DNA of 64,000 nucleotides from Allomuricauda sp. ARW1Y1 (GCF_013407935.1 NZ_JACBZU010000003.1:62001-126000), one strand, 5' to 3'; positions 36,294 to 49,337 are shown, counted from the first letter of the stretch. Numbers and translations: made by a program. Notes: a model not told the origin generated them from the letters alone.

Positions 36294-36312
36294 ATACAAA
36301 ATTATTTTGTAT
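36294..36312. repeat. Perfect 19-bp palindrome after the glycan-binding-protein gene
   Basis: ATACAAAAT-T-ATTTTGTAT: two 9-bp arms around a single base, 109 bases after the stop. It could be a regulator site or an mRNA hairpin; the terminator at 36339 lies just after it. Confidence 0.5.
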
Positions 36313-36338
36313 CGTATTTTAGATTTGAGTTAGTAATT

Positions 36339-36372
36339 GGCGGTATATCCTTTTTGTGATGTACCGCCTTTT
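36339..36372 (+). terminator. Intrinsic terminator of the SusCD transcript
   Basis: GGCGGTATAT and ATGTACCGCC pair as a 10-bp stem (one G-U) around a 10-nt loop and are followed by four T. It separates the SusC-SusD-binding-protein transcript from the enzyme operon that starts at 36647. Confidence 0.75.
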
Positions 36373-36581
36373 CCATTTAAACAATAGGGGTCATCTTTCC
36401 TTTTCAATCGATTGGGAATTACCAACCATAGGTGAATTAGGCACATCTAAAGAGAATCCCTGAAACAGTCATAATCACGTTTTGTGGATATAAATCAATA
36501 GTTGGTATTGTGGTACGGTAGCCCCTCGGTACTTGGCTTTCTGTAACTTATGATCAAAGGCAATCGCCAGTATTGTTTGCA

Positions 36582-36598
36582 ACAGTATAGTGCAGGAT
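36582..36598 (+). promoter_or_regulatory. Predicted operator, site 3 (enzyme operon)
   Basis: ACAGTATAGTGCAGGAT, one mismatch to site 1, 48 bases before the GH2 start, nearly the same spacing as site 1 (47). The preceding A is also shared with site 1. An in-frame ATG at 36590 lies inside this motif and is not the true start. Confidence 0.7.
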
Positions 36599-36646
36599 AC
36601 TTTTTTTGAATCAATTTCTTTTCTTGTCCCCAACAATTGGCCCTGT

Positions 36647-39600
36647 ATGCATAAAATCACTTTCTTGTTTTTTTTTCTGTTGATACCCTTGGTTGTTTTG
36701 GCACAGGGCAATATGCCGTGGCAAACACCTGATATTGTTAAAATAAACAAGCTTCCTGCAAGGGCTACCTCTATTTCCTATCCTGATCTAAAGCTTGCAA
36801 GACAGGCCGATAGGGATGCATCGCCCTTTAAAAGATCCTTGAACGGGGCATGGCGGTTTTTCTGGACAGCATCTCCAGATTTGGCGCCCGATGGATTTTA
36901 CAAAAAGGATTATAATGATGAGACATGGGATAACATTCCTGTTCCCTCCAATTGGGAATTGCAGGGTTATGGAAAGCCTTGGCAACGATTGACCCCAGAA
37001 ATTTGGAAGGATATACAAATTTCTTTTCCACATATTCCAGAGGACTACAACCCCACCGGTTCCTATCGAAAAGTGGTAAGTTTGCCAGAGACTTGGGAGA
37101 ACAAACAAATCACATTGCACATCGGTGCGGCCTCATCTGCTTTTCGTGTCTGGGTCAATTCACAATTCGTTGGATATAGTGAGGACAACAGGCTTCCAGC
37201 TGAATTTGACATTACTTCTTATCTCCGACAAGGCGACAATCTTATAGCGCTACAGGTACTCCAATGGAGTGATGGAAGCTATATAGAGGATCAGGATCAT
37301 TGGAGGATGAGCGGCATCACTAGGGAGGTGTATCTTGAGGCATCGCCTCAAGTACAGATTTATGATTTTGCGGTCAGGACCGAATTGGATGATACCTTTA
37401 CGGATGCACAATTACAAATCCGTCCAGAAATCAAAAATTATGCTTCCAAGGACATTTCCAACTATGTGATCGAAGCTTACCTGTACGATGCCGATAACAC
37501 TGCTGTTCTGGATTCCCCCTTTACGCTCCCTGTCGCCAAACTGCTGAACGAATATCATCCGCAAATAGGAAACCGTCCTTTTGAAAACCTAATGGATCGT
37601 ACCATTAGGAATCCAAAAAAATGGTCGGCAGAAGACCCCAACCTTTATACCTTGGTGCTGGCGTTAAGGGATGAAGAGGGGAAACTGGTGGAAGCACGAA
37701 GTACACGTATCGGTTTCAGGGAAATTGATACACAAGACGGTCAGTTTAGGGTTAATGGTATCCCAGTCCTCCTGTATGGCGTCAACAGACATGATTGGGA
37801 TGCCACTATGGGCAAAGCGGTTACCAAGGAAGCTATGCGACGTGATGTGGAACTAATGAAAAAGCTCAATGTGAACGCTTCAAGATCTTCACATTATCCC
37901 AATCCCCCTTATTGGTACGAATTGTGCGACGAATATGGTATCTATGTGATGGATGAAGCAAATATAGAAAGCCATGGACTTGGTTCTTTACCGAGTAATT
38001 CCCCAGATTGGCATACCGCATTTATGGAACGAGGAATACGTATGGTCGAAAGGGACAAAAATTATCCGAGTATCGTCAGTTGGTCGCTAGGAAATGAGGC
38101 CGGTTTTGGTCCGAATCATGCCGCCATTTCAGCATGGATAAAGGAATTTGATCCCACAAGGCCCGTTCACTATGAAGGTGCCCAAAACATTTATGGCTAT
38201 CGCTGGCCTTCACCAGAGCCTAAGGACAGGGTCTATACGGATATTATTTCTAGAATGTACCGTCTTACGGAAGATATGGTTGCCCTAGCGACCCAGACCG
38301 GAGACAATCGACCCATTATTTGGTGCGAATATGCCCATTCACAAGGAAATTCTACCGGTGATTTGGCTGGTTATTGGGAGGCCATCAGAAAATATCACCG
38401 ATTGGTTGGGGGATTCGTGTGGGACTGGAGAGATCAACTGATTACCAAACCTTCCGGAGATGGGAAAACCTTGTGGAAATTTGGAACCGATTACAATCAG
38501 GCACACGATGACCTGTTACCGATTCAAAAAGGATTGATCTCTGCCGATGGGAAAATCAAATCAGGGGGTTGGCAGGCAAAATATGTTTGGCAGCGAGCGG
38601 AGTTTATCCCCGACAACCTTGAGGAAGGAGAGATTACTCTTAAGAATTGGTTTTCTAGAACCAACCTCGATCGGTTTAATTTGAAATGGGAGATTACCGA
38701 AGATGGTAAAATCATAGCGGAAGCGCTTACAATTGCTCCTTCCATTCAGCCCGGTGGCAGTGGCGCTGTCAAATTGAAGTTACCAAGTGTGGAGCGAAAA
38801 GCAGGAAAACACTATTATCTTAACTTGAGCCTGTTGCTCAAACAAGATGAATTATGGGCCGAAAAAGGGTACTCCATAGCGCATCAGCAATTTAGTTTGG
38901 GCCATATTCCCGCTAAGGATATGGAAGCAAGGGAAGCTACGTTAAGCATGGTAAAGGATGCCACTAAATGGGTGGTAAAAAGCGGCGATACCGAATTCAG
39001 TATCAATAGTAAAACAGGATATTTGAATCGTATGACTTATGAGGGAATCCCACTGATTTCGGGTCCCTTAAAACCTAATTTTTGGAGAGCCCTAACGGAT
39101 AATGATCTTGCCTCTGGGTTGCTTGAACGACAGGGTTTTTGGAAGCAAATAACAGATGGTTTGGAACTGGAACACATGGAAAGTTACCCGTACTGGAATG
39201 GCATAGTGGTAAAAACCCAATATTCCACTGCAGATGCTACTTTGCGGCTGGAACAGACCTGTACATTTGTAGAAAACAATACCTTGCAAATCCACTTTAG
39301 GATGATTCCTTCGGAAGATTTGCCCGATATTCCTAGAATTGGAATGGAAACCAGTATTCCAAACAGCTACAATCGGATGGAATGGTTGGGTAGGGGACCG
39401 TGGGAAACCTATGCCGATAAGAGGTCGGGAGCTTTGATTGCCCGTTATTCAGCCAATGTTGAAGATGATTTTACTTATTATGTACGACCCCAAGAAAGCA
39501 GCAACAAAACGGATGTCCACTGGGTTACGCTGACCAATCAAGATCATTTGGGTCTAAAAATTGAAAGTATGGACCAACCCATCAATTTTAGTGCGAAACC

Positions 39601-39799
39601 TTTTTCACAAAAACAATTGGAACTGGCAACCCGCATTGAAGAGCTGGGTTTTTCAGACAAGATATTCCTTCACATAGACCATAAGCAAATGGGGGTCGGA
39701 GGAGATAATACCTGGAGCATGGACGCCGCGCCGCACAAGGAATTTAGAATACCCGCAAAGGTTTATGATTACAGTTTTAAGATTCAAGTAGCAAAATGA
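36647..39799 (+). CDS. GH2 beta-galactosidase (LacZ-type), first copy
   Basis: 1050 residues from the ATG at 36647, which gives a signal peptide MHKITFLFFFLLIPLVVLAQ; the longer frame from 36590 starts inside the operator. Domain order is the LacZ type: jelly roll ([13 protein letters not shown]), immunoglobulin-like, TIM barrel with [32 protein letters not shown], acid/base Glu in WSLGNEAGFGPNH and nucleophile Glu in [15 protein letters not shown], then the C-terminal Bgal small-chain domain ending GVGGDNTWSMDAAPHKEFR. Exported, probably periplasmic. Overlaps the GH78 gene by 4 bases. Probably removes terminal beta-galactose; GH2 also includes other specificities. Confidence 0.92.
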   Translation: MHKITFLFFFLLIPLVVLAQGNMPWQTPDIVKINKLPARATSISYPDLKLARQADRDASPFKRSLNGAWRFFWTASPDLAPDGFYKKDYNDETWDNIPVPSNWELQGYGKPWQRLTPEIWKDIQISFPHIPEDYNPTGSYRKVVSLPETWENKQITLHIGAASSAFRVWVNSQFVGYSEDNRLPAEFDITSYLRQGDNLIALQVLQWSDGSYIEDQDHWRMSGITREVYLEASPQVQIYDFAVRTELDDTFTDAQLQIRPEIKNYASKDISNYVIEAYLYDADNTAVLDSPFTLPVAKLLNEYHPQIGNRPFENLMDRTIRNPKKWSAEDPNLYTLVLALRDEEGKLVEARSTRIGFREIDTQDGQFRVNGIPVLLYGVNRHDWDATMGKAVTKEAMRRDVELMKKLNVNASRSSHYPNPPYWYELCDEYGIYVMDEANIESHGLGSLPSNSPDWHTAFMERGIRMVERDKNYPSIVSWSLGNEAGFGPNHAAISAWIKEFDPTRPVHYEGAQNIYGYRWPSPEPKDRVYTDIISRMYRLTEDMVALATQTGDNRPIIWCEYAHSQGNSTGDLAGYWEAIRKYHRLVGGFVWDWRDQLITKPSGDGKTLWKFGTDYNQAHDDLLPIQKGLISADGKIKSGGWQAKYVWQRAEFIPDNLEEGEITLKNWFSRTNLDRFNLKWEITEDGKIIAEALTIAPSIQPGGSGAVKLKLPSVERKAGKHYYLNLSLLLKQDELWAEKGYSIAHQQFSLGHIPAKDMEAREATLSMVKDATKWVVKSGDTEFSINSKTGYLNRMTYEGIPLISGPLKPNFWRALTDNDLASGLLERQGFWKQITDGLELEHMESYPYWNGIVVKTQYSTADATLRLEQTCTFVENNTLQIHFRMIPSEDLPDIPRIGMETSIPNSYNRMEWLGRGPWETYADKRSGALIARYSANVEDDFTYYVRPQESSNKTDVHWVTLTNQDHLGLKIESMDQPINFSAKPFSQKQLELATRIEELGFSDKIFLHIDHKQMGVGGDNTWSMDAAPHKEFRIPAKVYDYSFKIQVAK

Positions 39800-42162
39800 G
39801 AACATTCCGCATTAACATCATTGGCATTTCCCTAGTCTTTCTATTAGGATCGATATCCTGTAGGGAAGATATGAATTCATCCAAGAATGAAGATGGTTCT
39901 TCAAGCTTAACTTCCCTGAATGGGGAAAGACCGTGGAGAGCAGAATGGATAACCGCTAAAAACCAGACGGATTCCGTCAATGCATGGACGGTATTTAGAA
40001 AGGAATTTGAGCTAAAGGATTTGCCTTCGGATAGCTTAATGGCAAGAATTGCGGTTGACTCCAAGTATTGGCTTTGGATAAACGGTAATATGGTGGTTCG
40101 GGAAGGTGGACTGAAAAGGGGCCCCAGCCCTGAGGACACCTATTACGATGAGGTAGCGATTGGTGCCCATCTGAAGGTTGGGGATAATTCGATTGCTGTC
40201 CTCTTACAATATTTTGGCAAGCATGGGTTCAGTCATAATAGCAGCGGAACGGCAGGTTTTTTATTCGATTTGCAGTCAGAGGATGTGACCATTTTATCCG
40301 ATGGTTCATGGAAAGCATGGCCACACGCATCCTTTGGTGAAACCCAGGGACCTCATCCCAATTACCGACTCCCTGAATCCAATATTCTCTTTGATGCGAA
40401 CAAAGGCGATTTTGAATTCGCGACCCCCAATTTTGACACTTACGGTTTTCCTTCTGCCGTTGAAAACGGAGTTCCTCCGGTGGCACCATGGAACAAACTT
40501 ACCAAAAGAATCATACCGCAGTGGAAGGATTTCGGATTGCGGGCATATGAAAATGAACGGGTCTATCCATTTATTTCCGATGGAAAGACCATTTCCATGG
40601 AGCTTCCCTACAATGCCCAAGTAAACCCTTATTTGAAGATCGAATCGGCCACTGGAAATGATACCATTGACATCAGGACCGATCATTACAATGGTGGCGG
40701 GGCTCCGAACATTAGGGGAATCTATGTATCCAAACCTGGGGTGCAGGAGTTTGAACTTCCTGGTTGGATCAATGGTCACAACGTATTGTACAGTATTCCC
40801 AAAGGGGTAAAGGTTTTGGGGCTCCAATTCAGGGAAACGGGCTATGATACGGAATTCGCAGGTAGCTTCGTCTGTGATGATCTCTTCTATAACCAATTGT
40901 GGCAGAAGTCGCTGCGAACGCTTTATGTGACCATGAGGGATACCTATATGGACTGTCCCGATAGGGAAAGGGCACAATGGTGGGGCGATGAGGTATTGGA
41001 AAGCGGAGAGGCTTTCTATGCCCTAGACCGAAAATCCGATGCCCTGGTAAAAAAGGGAATTATGGAACTTATGAACTGGCAGCGAAGGGACAGTACTATT
41101 TTTTCACCTATTCCAGCTGGAAACTGGGATAAGGAATTGCCAGGTCAAATGTTGGCCAGTGTTGGCTACTATGGATTTTACAACTATTATCTCCATACCG
41201 GGGACATTCAAACGATAAAGGAAGTGTACGAACCCGTAAAAAAGTACCTCTCCGTATGGAAATTAAGATCCGACGGAACACTCGAACTGCGTCAAGGGGG
41301 TTGGACCTGGGGTGATTGGGGCGAGAACAAGGATATTCCCGTACTGTTGAACACCCAATACCATTTAGCCCAGAAGGGACTATTGAAAATGGCAGAAGCA
41401 CTGGGAAAAACAGAAGAGGCTGAGAATATCAGGTACCGGATGGATACGTTCAAAAAAGCCTTCAACACTAATTTTTGGAACGGAAACCATTATAGATCCC
41501 CGGAATATGGCGGAAAGGTGGATGATAGGTCACAGGCCCTTGCGGTAGTTTCGGGTCTTACTGATCCCGATAAGTTCCCTGCACTTCTAGACGTGTTCAA
41601 AAAAGAAATGCATGCGAGCCCTTATATGGAAAAATATGTTGTGGAGGCCCTATTCCAGATGGGATATCCTGAATTCGCCATGGAAAGGTTGAAACAAAGG
41701 TTCTCAACAATGGTAAACCATCCCAGCATCACCACGCTATGGGAAGGATGGGGCATTGGAAAAGAAGGTTTCGGTGGAGGAACCATTAACCATGCTTGGA
41801 GTGGTGGAGGGCTGACCCTCTTATCCCAATACGTGGCAGGTATTGCTCCTGCAACACCCGGTTATCGGACCTTTGAGGTTCGACCGCAATTGGGCCCCTT
41901 AAAAAATGTTCAAGCCCTTGTACCAAGCATAAAGGGGGATATTTTGGTGAGCATTGAAAAATCAGATAAGTATCAAATGGATATAACAGTTCCATCAAAT
42001 ACGGAGGCATCAGTTTATATTCAGACGGCTTATGGAACTGTGGATATGAATCAAGAAGGAATTATTAAAAATAAAGAAGTTATAGCGGATAATGTGGAGG
42101 TCAAACAAGGCTATTACATTTTAAAAATAGGGCAAGGGAATCATTCCATAACAGCTTTTTAG
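39796..42162 (+). CDS. GH78-type alpha-L-rhamnosidase
   Basis: 788 residues with an N-terminal lipoprotein-like signal (LLGSISCRED). Beta-sandwich domains come first, including WRAEWITAKNQTD and KYWLWINGNMVVREGG; then an (alpha/alpha)6 barrel with MDCPDRERAQWWGDEVLESGEAFYAL, the usual acidic DCPxRERxxWxGD block. Later blocks are LRQGGWTWGDWGENKDI and TTLWEGWG followed by NHAWSGGG; the C-terminal FEVRPQLGPLKNVQALVPSIKG is typical of bacterial rhamnosidases. Releases L-rhamnose. Coupled by a 4-base overlap to GH2; rhamnose transporter RhaT lies two genes downstream and the catabolic operon is nearby. Confidence 0.9.
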   Translation: MRTFRINIIGISLVFLLGSISCREDMNSSKNEDGSSSLTSLNGERPWRAEWITAKNQTDSVNAWTVFRKEFELKDLPSDSLMARIAVDSKYWLWINGNMVVREGGLKRGPSPEDTYYDEVAIGAHLKVGDNSIAVLLQYFGKHGFSHNSSGTAGFLFDLQSEDVTILSDGSWKAWPHASFGETQGPHPNYRLPESNILFDANKGDFEFATPNFDTYGFPSAVENGVPPVAPWNKLTKRIIPQWKDFGLRAYENERVYPFISDGKTISMELPYNAQVNPYLKIESATGNDTIDIRTDHYNGGGAPNIRGIYVSKPGVQEFELPGWINGHNVLYSIPKGVKVLGLQFRETGYDTEFAGSFVCDDLFYNQLWQKSLRTLYVTMRDTYMDCPDRERAQWWGDEVLESGEAFYALDRKSDALVKKGIMELMNWQRRDSTIFSPIPAGNWDKELPGQMLASVGYYGFYNYYLHTGDIQTIKEVYEPVKKYLSVWKLRSDGTLELRQGGWTWGDWGENKDIPVLLNTQYHLAQKGLLKMAEALGKTEEAENIRYRMDTFKKAFNTNFWNGNHYRSPEYGGKVDDRSQALAVVSGLTDPDKFPALLDVFKKEMHASPYMEKYVVEALFQMGYPEFAMERLKQRFSTMVNHPSITTLWEGWGIGKEGFGGGTINHAWSGGGLTLLSQYVAGIAPATPGYRTFEVRPQLGPLKNVQALVPSIKGDILVSIEKSDKYQMDITVPSNTEASVYIQTAYGTVDMNQEGIIKNKEVIADNVEVKQGYYILKIGQGNHSITAF

Positions 42163-42204
42163 ACGATTATGGACATACCTTCAACCGGTAAATGCAATTG
42201 ATAT

Positions 42205-43620
42205 ATGCTTAAAGTTGGATTATTTGGAATTGGGTTGGACACCTATTGGGATCAATTTGAAGGCCTATTGGACCGTCTCATGGGATATCAGTCGGAAGTA
42301 AAATCCTTGTTGGAGACCCATGACGTTGAGGTAGTCGATACCGGTATGGTAGACAATCCGTTCAAGGCAAAACAAAGCGCGATGATCTTTAGCGCTGAAG
42401 ATGTGGATTGTATCTTTCTGTTCATTTCCACCTACGCATTGTCCCAAAATGTATTACCGATTGCGCAAAAGGTAAAGGTTCCTGTAATTGTGCTGAACCT
42501 TCAGCCCGTAAAGGCCATTGATTATAAAAAGTTCAATGGTATGGGGGACCGGGGTAAGATGACAGGTGAATGGCTCGCCCATTGTCAAAGTTGTGTCGCC
42601 CCCGAATTATCGAGCGTTTTCAATCGGGCGGGGATAGATTTTTACTTGATTTCAGGGTATTTACAGGAAGATTATGTTGCAAGCGAGATTTCGGACTATC
42701 TGGTGGCTTTGAAGGTGGTAAAGGGGATGCGTGAAAACCGAGTAGGGGTAATGGGACATTATTACAATGGAATGTTGGATGTCTACAGTGATCTTACCCA
42801 ACAATCCTCCACTTTTGGAAATCATTTTGAAATCATTGAATTTGGAATGCTTAAAAAACTCAGGGATGAGGTGGGCAAGGAGGATATTGAAAATAAAATA
42901 GAAGACTTCCGTATTGAATTCAAAGTAAGTACGGATTGTGATTCCAATGAACTCATAAGGGCTGCAAAAACTGCAGTAGCACTGGACAAACTGGTAGAGC
43001 ATTATCAACTTGGTTCCCTGGCGTATTATTATGAAGGAAACGGGGATACAGGATGTCAGGATATTGTTACTTCACTGATTCCCGGATTGACCCTACTAAC
43101 CGGGAAAAATGTTCCCGTGGCTGGTGAATATGAGATTAAGAACGTGCAAGCCATGAAGATGCTTGATTTGATGGGAGTCGGGGGTTCTTTTTCGGAGTTC
43201 TATGCCATGGATTTTGAAGAGGATATCATGTTATTGGGTCATGATGGCCCCGCTCATTTCAGTATTGCTGAGGGAAAGGTTGGATTGGTCCCATTACCGG
43301 TTTATCATGGTAAACCGGGAAAAGGGCTTTCCATTCAGATGGAGGTTAAAAACGGTCCCGTAACACTTTTATCCGTAGCACACAACCGTGATGGGGAGAT
43401 TTTCCTTATCTGCGCCGAGGGAGCATCTGTTTCAGGGGATACATTACAAATTGGCAATACCAATTCCCGTTATAAATTTCCAATACCTATACGTGATTTT
43501 ATCGATAAATGGTCTTTGGCGGGCCCTTCCCACCATTGTGCCATCGGAATGGGGCACAAGGCGGCTCAGCTTAAAAAATTGGCGCAATTACTAAAGATAA
43601 AGCTTTTACAAATTTGTTAA
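42205..43620 (+). CDS. L-fucose/L-arabinose isomerase-family protein
   Basis: 471 residues, cytoplasmic. It opens KVGLFGIGLDTYWDQFEGL, as in arabinose/fucose isomerase-like proteins, with the later LAYYYEGNGDTGCQDIVTSLIPGLTLLTGK block, GGSFSEFYAMDFEEDIMLLGHDGPAHFSI (Glu and His metal ligands) and HHCAIGMGHKAAQLKKLAQLL at the C-terminus (His ligand). It is likely a metal-dependent aldose-ketose isomerase. It lies between the rhamnosidase and RhaT, so its substrate may be a deoxy-sugar from the same glycan; a separate RhaI already exists. Exact substrate unknown. Confidence 0.82.
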   Translation: MLKVGLFGIGLDTYWDQFEGLLDRLMGYQSEVKSLLETHDVEVVDTGMVDNPFKAKQSAMIFSAEDVDCIFLFISTYALSQNVLPIAQKVKVPVIVLNLQPVKAIDYKKFNGMGDRGKMTGEWLAHCQSCVAPELSSVFNRAGIDFYLISGYLQEDYVASEISDYLVALKVVKGMRENRVGVMGHYYNGMLDVYSDLTQQSSTFGNHFEIIEFGMLKKLRDEVGKEDIENKIEDFRIEFKVSTDCDSNELIRAAKTAVALDKLVEHYQLGSLAYYYEGNGDTGCQDIVTSLIPGLTLLTGKNVPVAGEYEIKNVQAMKMLDLMGVGGSFSEFYAMDFEEDIMLLGHDGPAHFSIAEGKVGLVPLPVYHGKPGKGLSIQMEVKNGPVTLLSVAHNRDGEIFLICAEGASVSGDTLQIGNTNSRYKFPIPIRDFIDKWSLAGPSHHCAIGMGHKAAQLKKLAQLLKIKLLQIC

Positions 43621-43627
43621 AATTTAC

Positions 43628-44656
43628 ATGATGTCCAATCCAATTTTAGGAGTTTTTTTTCATGCCACGGGCGGCTTTGCTGCGGGGTCTTTTTATTTGC
43701 CCATCAAAAAAATTCGTCACTGGGCTTGGGAAACGGGATGGCTTTTGAATGGCCTGTTCGCTTGGCTAATCGCTCCAATACTGGTTTCTTCTATAACTGT
43801 TCCTGAGACTTGGCCGATTATCCGGAATGCTTCCTTCGATACCTTATTTTGGACCTATACTTTTGGTGTACTATGGGGCATTGGTGGCTTAAGTTTTGGT
43901 TTGGCGATGCGTTATTTGGGTATTTCCCTTGGTATGGCACTTGCGCTAGGTTTGACCGCTGCCTTTGGCACTCTATTACCACCATTGTATCAAGGCAACT
44001 TTAATACATTGGTTGGCAACCCTTCCGGTCAACTGGTCTTGTTCGGAATTTTAGTTTCACTCGTTGGAATTGCCATATGTGGTAGAGCAGGCGTTCTGCG
44101 TGAACGGGAGAAGAAGGGGGCTAATGGTCGATCATTTGATTTGGTCAAAGGTGTGATCGTTGCCTTTTTTGCTGGAGTGATGAGTGCCTGTTTCGCATTT
44201 GGTATAGTTTCTGGTGCTCCCATGGCAGAGCTGGCTCTGGATTCCGGGGCCAATCCACTTTGGCAAAATGGCCCCGTGTTTATCATAATTTTATTGGGCG
44301 GGTTGACTAGCAATTTTGTCTGGTGTTTCGTATTGCTATTCAGGAATAAATCATTTAGGGACTTTACAAACAGAAGTGTACCGTTAAAGAAGAATTATTT
44401 GTTCGCAGCGATTGCTGGAATAACATGGTATTTTCAGTTTATGTTTTACGGAATGGGGAGTTCCCTGATGGGAGAACTTGATTTTGCAAGTTGGACATTA
44501 CATACCATCTTCATAATTATGTTCAGCACATTCTGGGGAATCGTGACCAAAGAATGGTCCTATACCACCACAAAAACTAAATTGAATTTAACAACAGGCT
44601 TGGCCATTTTAATCATGTCAACCATAATCATTGGCCTAAGTAATCAAATCACATAA
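43628..44656 (+). CDS. rhaT: L-rhamnose-proton symporter
   Basis: 342 residues with about ten membrane helices. The N-terminus GVFFHATGGFAAGSFYLPIKKIRHWAWETGWLL matches RhaT closely, followed by GVLWGIGGLSFGLAMRYLGISLGMALALGL, GMSACFAFG-type and GLTSNFVWC segments and YFQFMFYGMGSSLMG. Proton-coupled L-rhamnose uptake through the inner membrane. It starts 7 bases after the isomerase gene and sits in the polysaccharide locus rather than in the rhamnose operon, which supports one regulon spanning both. Confidence 0.93.
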   Translation: MMSNPILGVFFHATGGFAAGSFYLPIKKIRHWAWETGWLLNGLFAWLIAPILVSSITVPETWPIIRNASFDTLFWTYTFGVLWGIGGLSFGLAMRYLGISLGMALALGLTAAFGTLLPPLYQGNFNTLVGNPSGQLVLFGILVSLVGIAICGRAGVLREREKKGANGRSFDLVKGVIVAFFAGVMSACFAFGIVSGAPMAELALDSGANPLWQNGPVFIIILLGGLTSNFVWCFVLLFRNKSFRDFTNRSVPLKKNYLFAAIAGITWYFQFMFYGMGSSLMGELDFASWTLHTIFIIMFSTFWGIVTKEWSYTTTKTKLNLTTGLAILIMSTIIIGLSNQIT

Positions 44657-44671
44657 TATCTTAAGTAACAC

Positions 44672-46111
44672 TTGAAAATGAGCAAGACCAACTTATTTTT
44701 TTCAATCGTTTCAATTCTACTGATTTCGGGATGTAAGACGGAATCGAGTAAAGAAAGTACAGAACAAAAATCAAAACCTAACATCATTATGATTGTCGCA
44801 GATGATATGGGATGGCATGATCTTTCTTCTTACGGAAATGACTTTATCGAAACCCCAAATCTGGATGAATTGGCAAACAGTGGTATCCGTTTTACGGATG
44901 CCTACGCAGCTGCCCCTCTGTGCAGCCCCTCCAGGGCAAGTCTGATGACCGGTTTGCACCCTATTAGTGTGAATATCACGGAGCATATTCATGGAAATAC
45001 CCCAGCAGGACCAAATCAAAAGTTAAAAACACCCCCGGTCAGCCAACAACTTGATCTGGAATTCACCACACTGGCTGAGGTATTGAAGCAAAAGGGGTAT
45101 CGAACCGGTTTTATTGGTAAATGGCATCTTGGTGGAGGAAAGTTTGAGCCGCAGCATCAAGGATTTGACATAAACATTGGAGGTAGTTATAACGGCTTAC
45201 CCAGCACGTTTTTTTATCCATTCTTCCCTGAGGGACAAAAACCTGAACTACAGGGTGGCAGTAAAGAAGGGGATTACCTTACGGATGTGCTCACGGAAAA
45301 GGCGGTGGATTACATTAATCAAGTAAAGGATAGTGCTTTTTTCCTATCACTGAATTACTACTCACCACATGTGCCCATAGAAGGCAAGGATTCCTTGGTG
45401 GACAAGTATGTGTCCAAACGAGCCCAAAACAGTTTGGAAAAATTTCCCAATGCACATTATGCAGCTATGGTAGAGTCCATAGATATCAACGTAGGAAGTA
45501 TTGTAAAAACATTGGAAAGTCTTGGACTTCGGGATAATACGATCATTCTCTTCACATCCGACAATGGTGGTCTATCCGTTGAAGAGGTCCCTGCATTTGC
45601 CAAGCATACCCCACCTACCGATAATGGTCCCTTAAGAGCAGGGAAGGGTTATTTATATGAAGGGGGTATTCGGGAACCATTGATTATCAGCTGGCCTTCA
45701 AGAATTCAAGGGTCACAGGTGAATGAAACCCCAGTAATAGCACAAGACTTTTTTAATACGTTCACTGAAATAGTGGGATCGGATACCAAAGCGGAAGGCA
45801 GTGAAAGCCTTGTTCCTATTTTCAATGATCAAGTACTTGTGGAAAGAGGGCTTCTATGGCACCTACCCCATTACAGTCCCCAGCATGGGAAACCTTCCTC
45901 GGCTTATAGGGAGGGAGATTGGAAGATTATTAGATTTTATGAGGATGAGGTCTACGAGCTGTATAACTTAAAGGACGACCCTTCGGAAGCAAAGAATCTA
46001 TCCAAGGATAATCCGGAAAAATTGGAGGAGTTGAAATTAAAGATGGACAACCAATTGAAAAGTTTGGGTGCGAAGTTTCCCGAAAATAACCCAGATTACA
46101 AAAAACAATAG
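44672..46111 (+). CDS. Cys-type sulfatase, lipoprotein (first)
   Basis: 479 residues. The start (ATG at 44672, or 44678) gives a lipoprotein signal with ILLISGC. NIIMIVADDMGWHDLSSYG supplies the paired Asp metal ligands, and the activation site LCSPSRASLMTG (Cys about 84) is the C-x-P-S-R motif that is oxidised to formylglycine. GKWHLGGG and SDNGG complete the family pattern. Removes sulfate ester from a saccharide, in the periplasm or at the surface. It starts 15 bases after rhaT and precedes the second GH2. Requires the formylglycine-generating enzyme encoded at 55905. Sugar position cannot be assigned. Confidence 0.92.
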   Translation: MKMSKTNLFFSIVSILLISGCKTESSKESTEQKSKPNIIMIVADDMGWHDLSSYGNDFIETPNLDELANSGIRFTDAYAAAPLCSPSRASLMTGLHPISVNITEHIHGNTPAGPNQKLKTPPVSQQLDLEFTTLAEVLKQKGYRTGFIGKWHLGGGKFEPQHQGFDINIGGSYNGLPSTFFYPFFPEGQKPELQGGSKEGDYLTDVLTEKAVDYINQVKDSAFFLSLNYYSPHVPIEGKDSLVDKYVSKRAQNSLEKFPNAHYAAMVESIDINVGSIVKTLESLGLRDNTIILFTSDNGGLSVEEVPAFAKHTPPTDNGPLRAGKGYLYEGGIREPLIISWPSRIQGSQVNETPVIAQDFFNTFTEIVGSDTKAEGSESLVPIFNDQVLVERGLLWHLPHYSPQHGKPSSAYREGDWKIIRFYEDEVYELYNLKDDPSEAKNLSKDNPEKLEELKLKMDNQLKSLGAKFPENNPDYKKQ

Positions 46112-46118
46112 GTAATAG

Positions 46119-49337
<3,219 letters not shown>

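Noticed and set aside
36590-36646. Longer start for the first GH2 gene
   Set aside because: The upstream ATG lies inside the shared 17-bp motif, and the ATG at 36647 gives a clean signal peptide.
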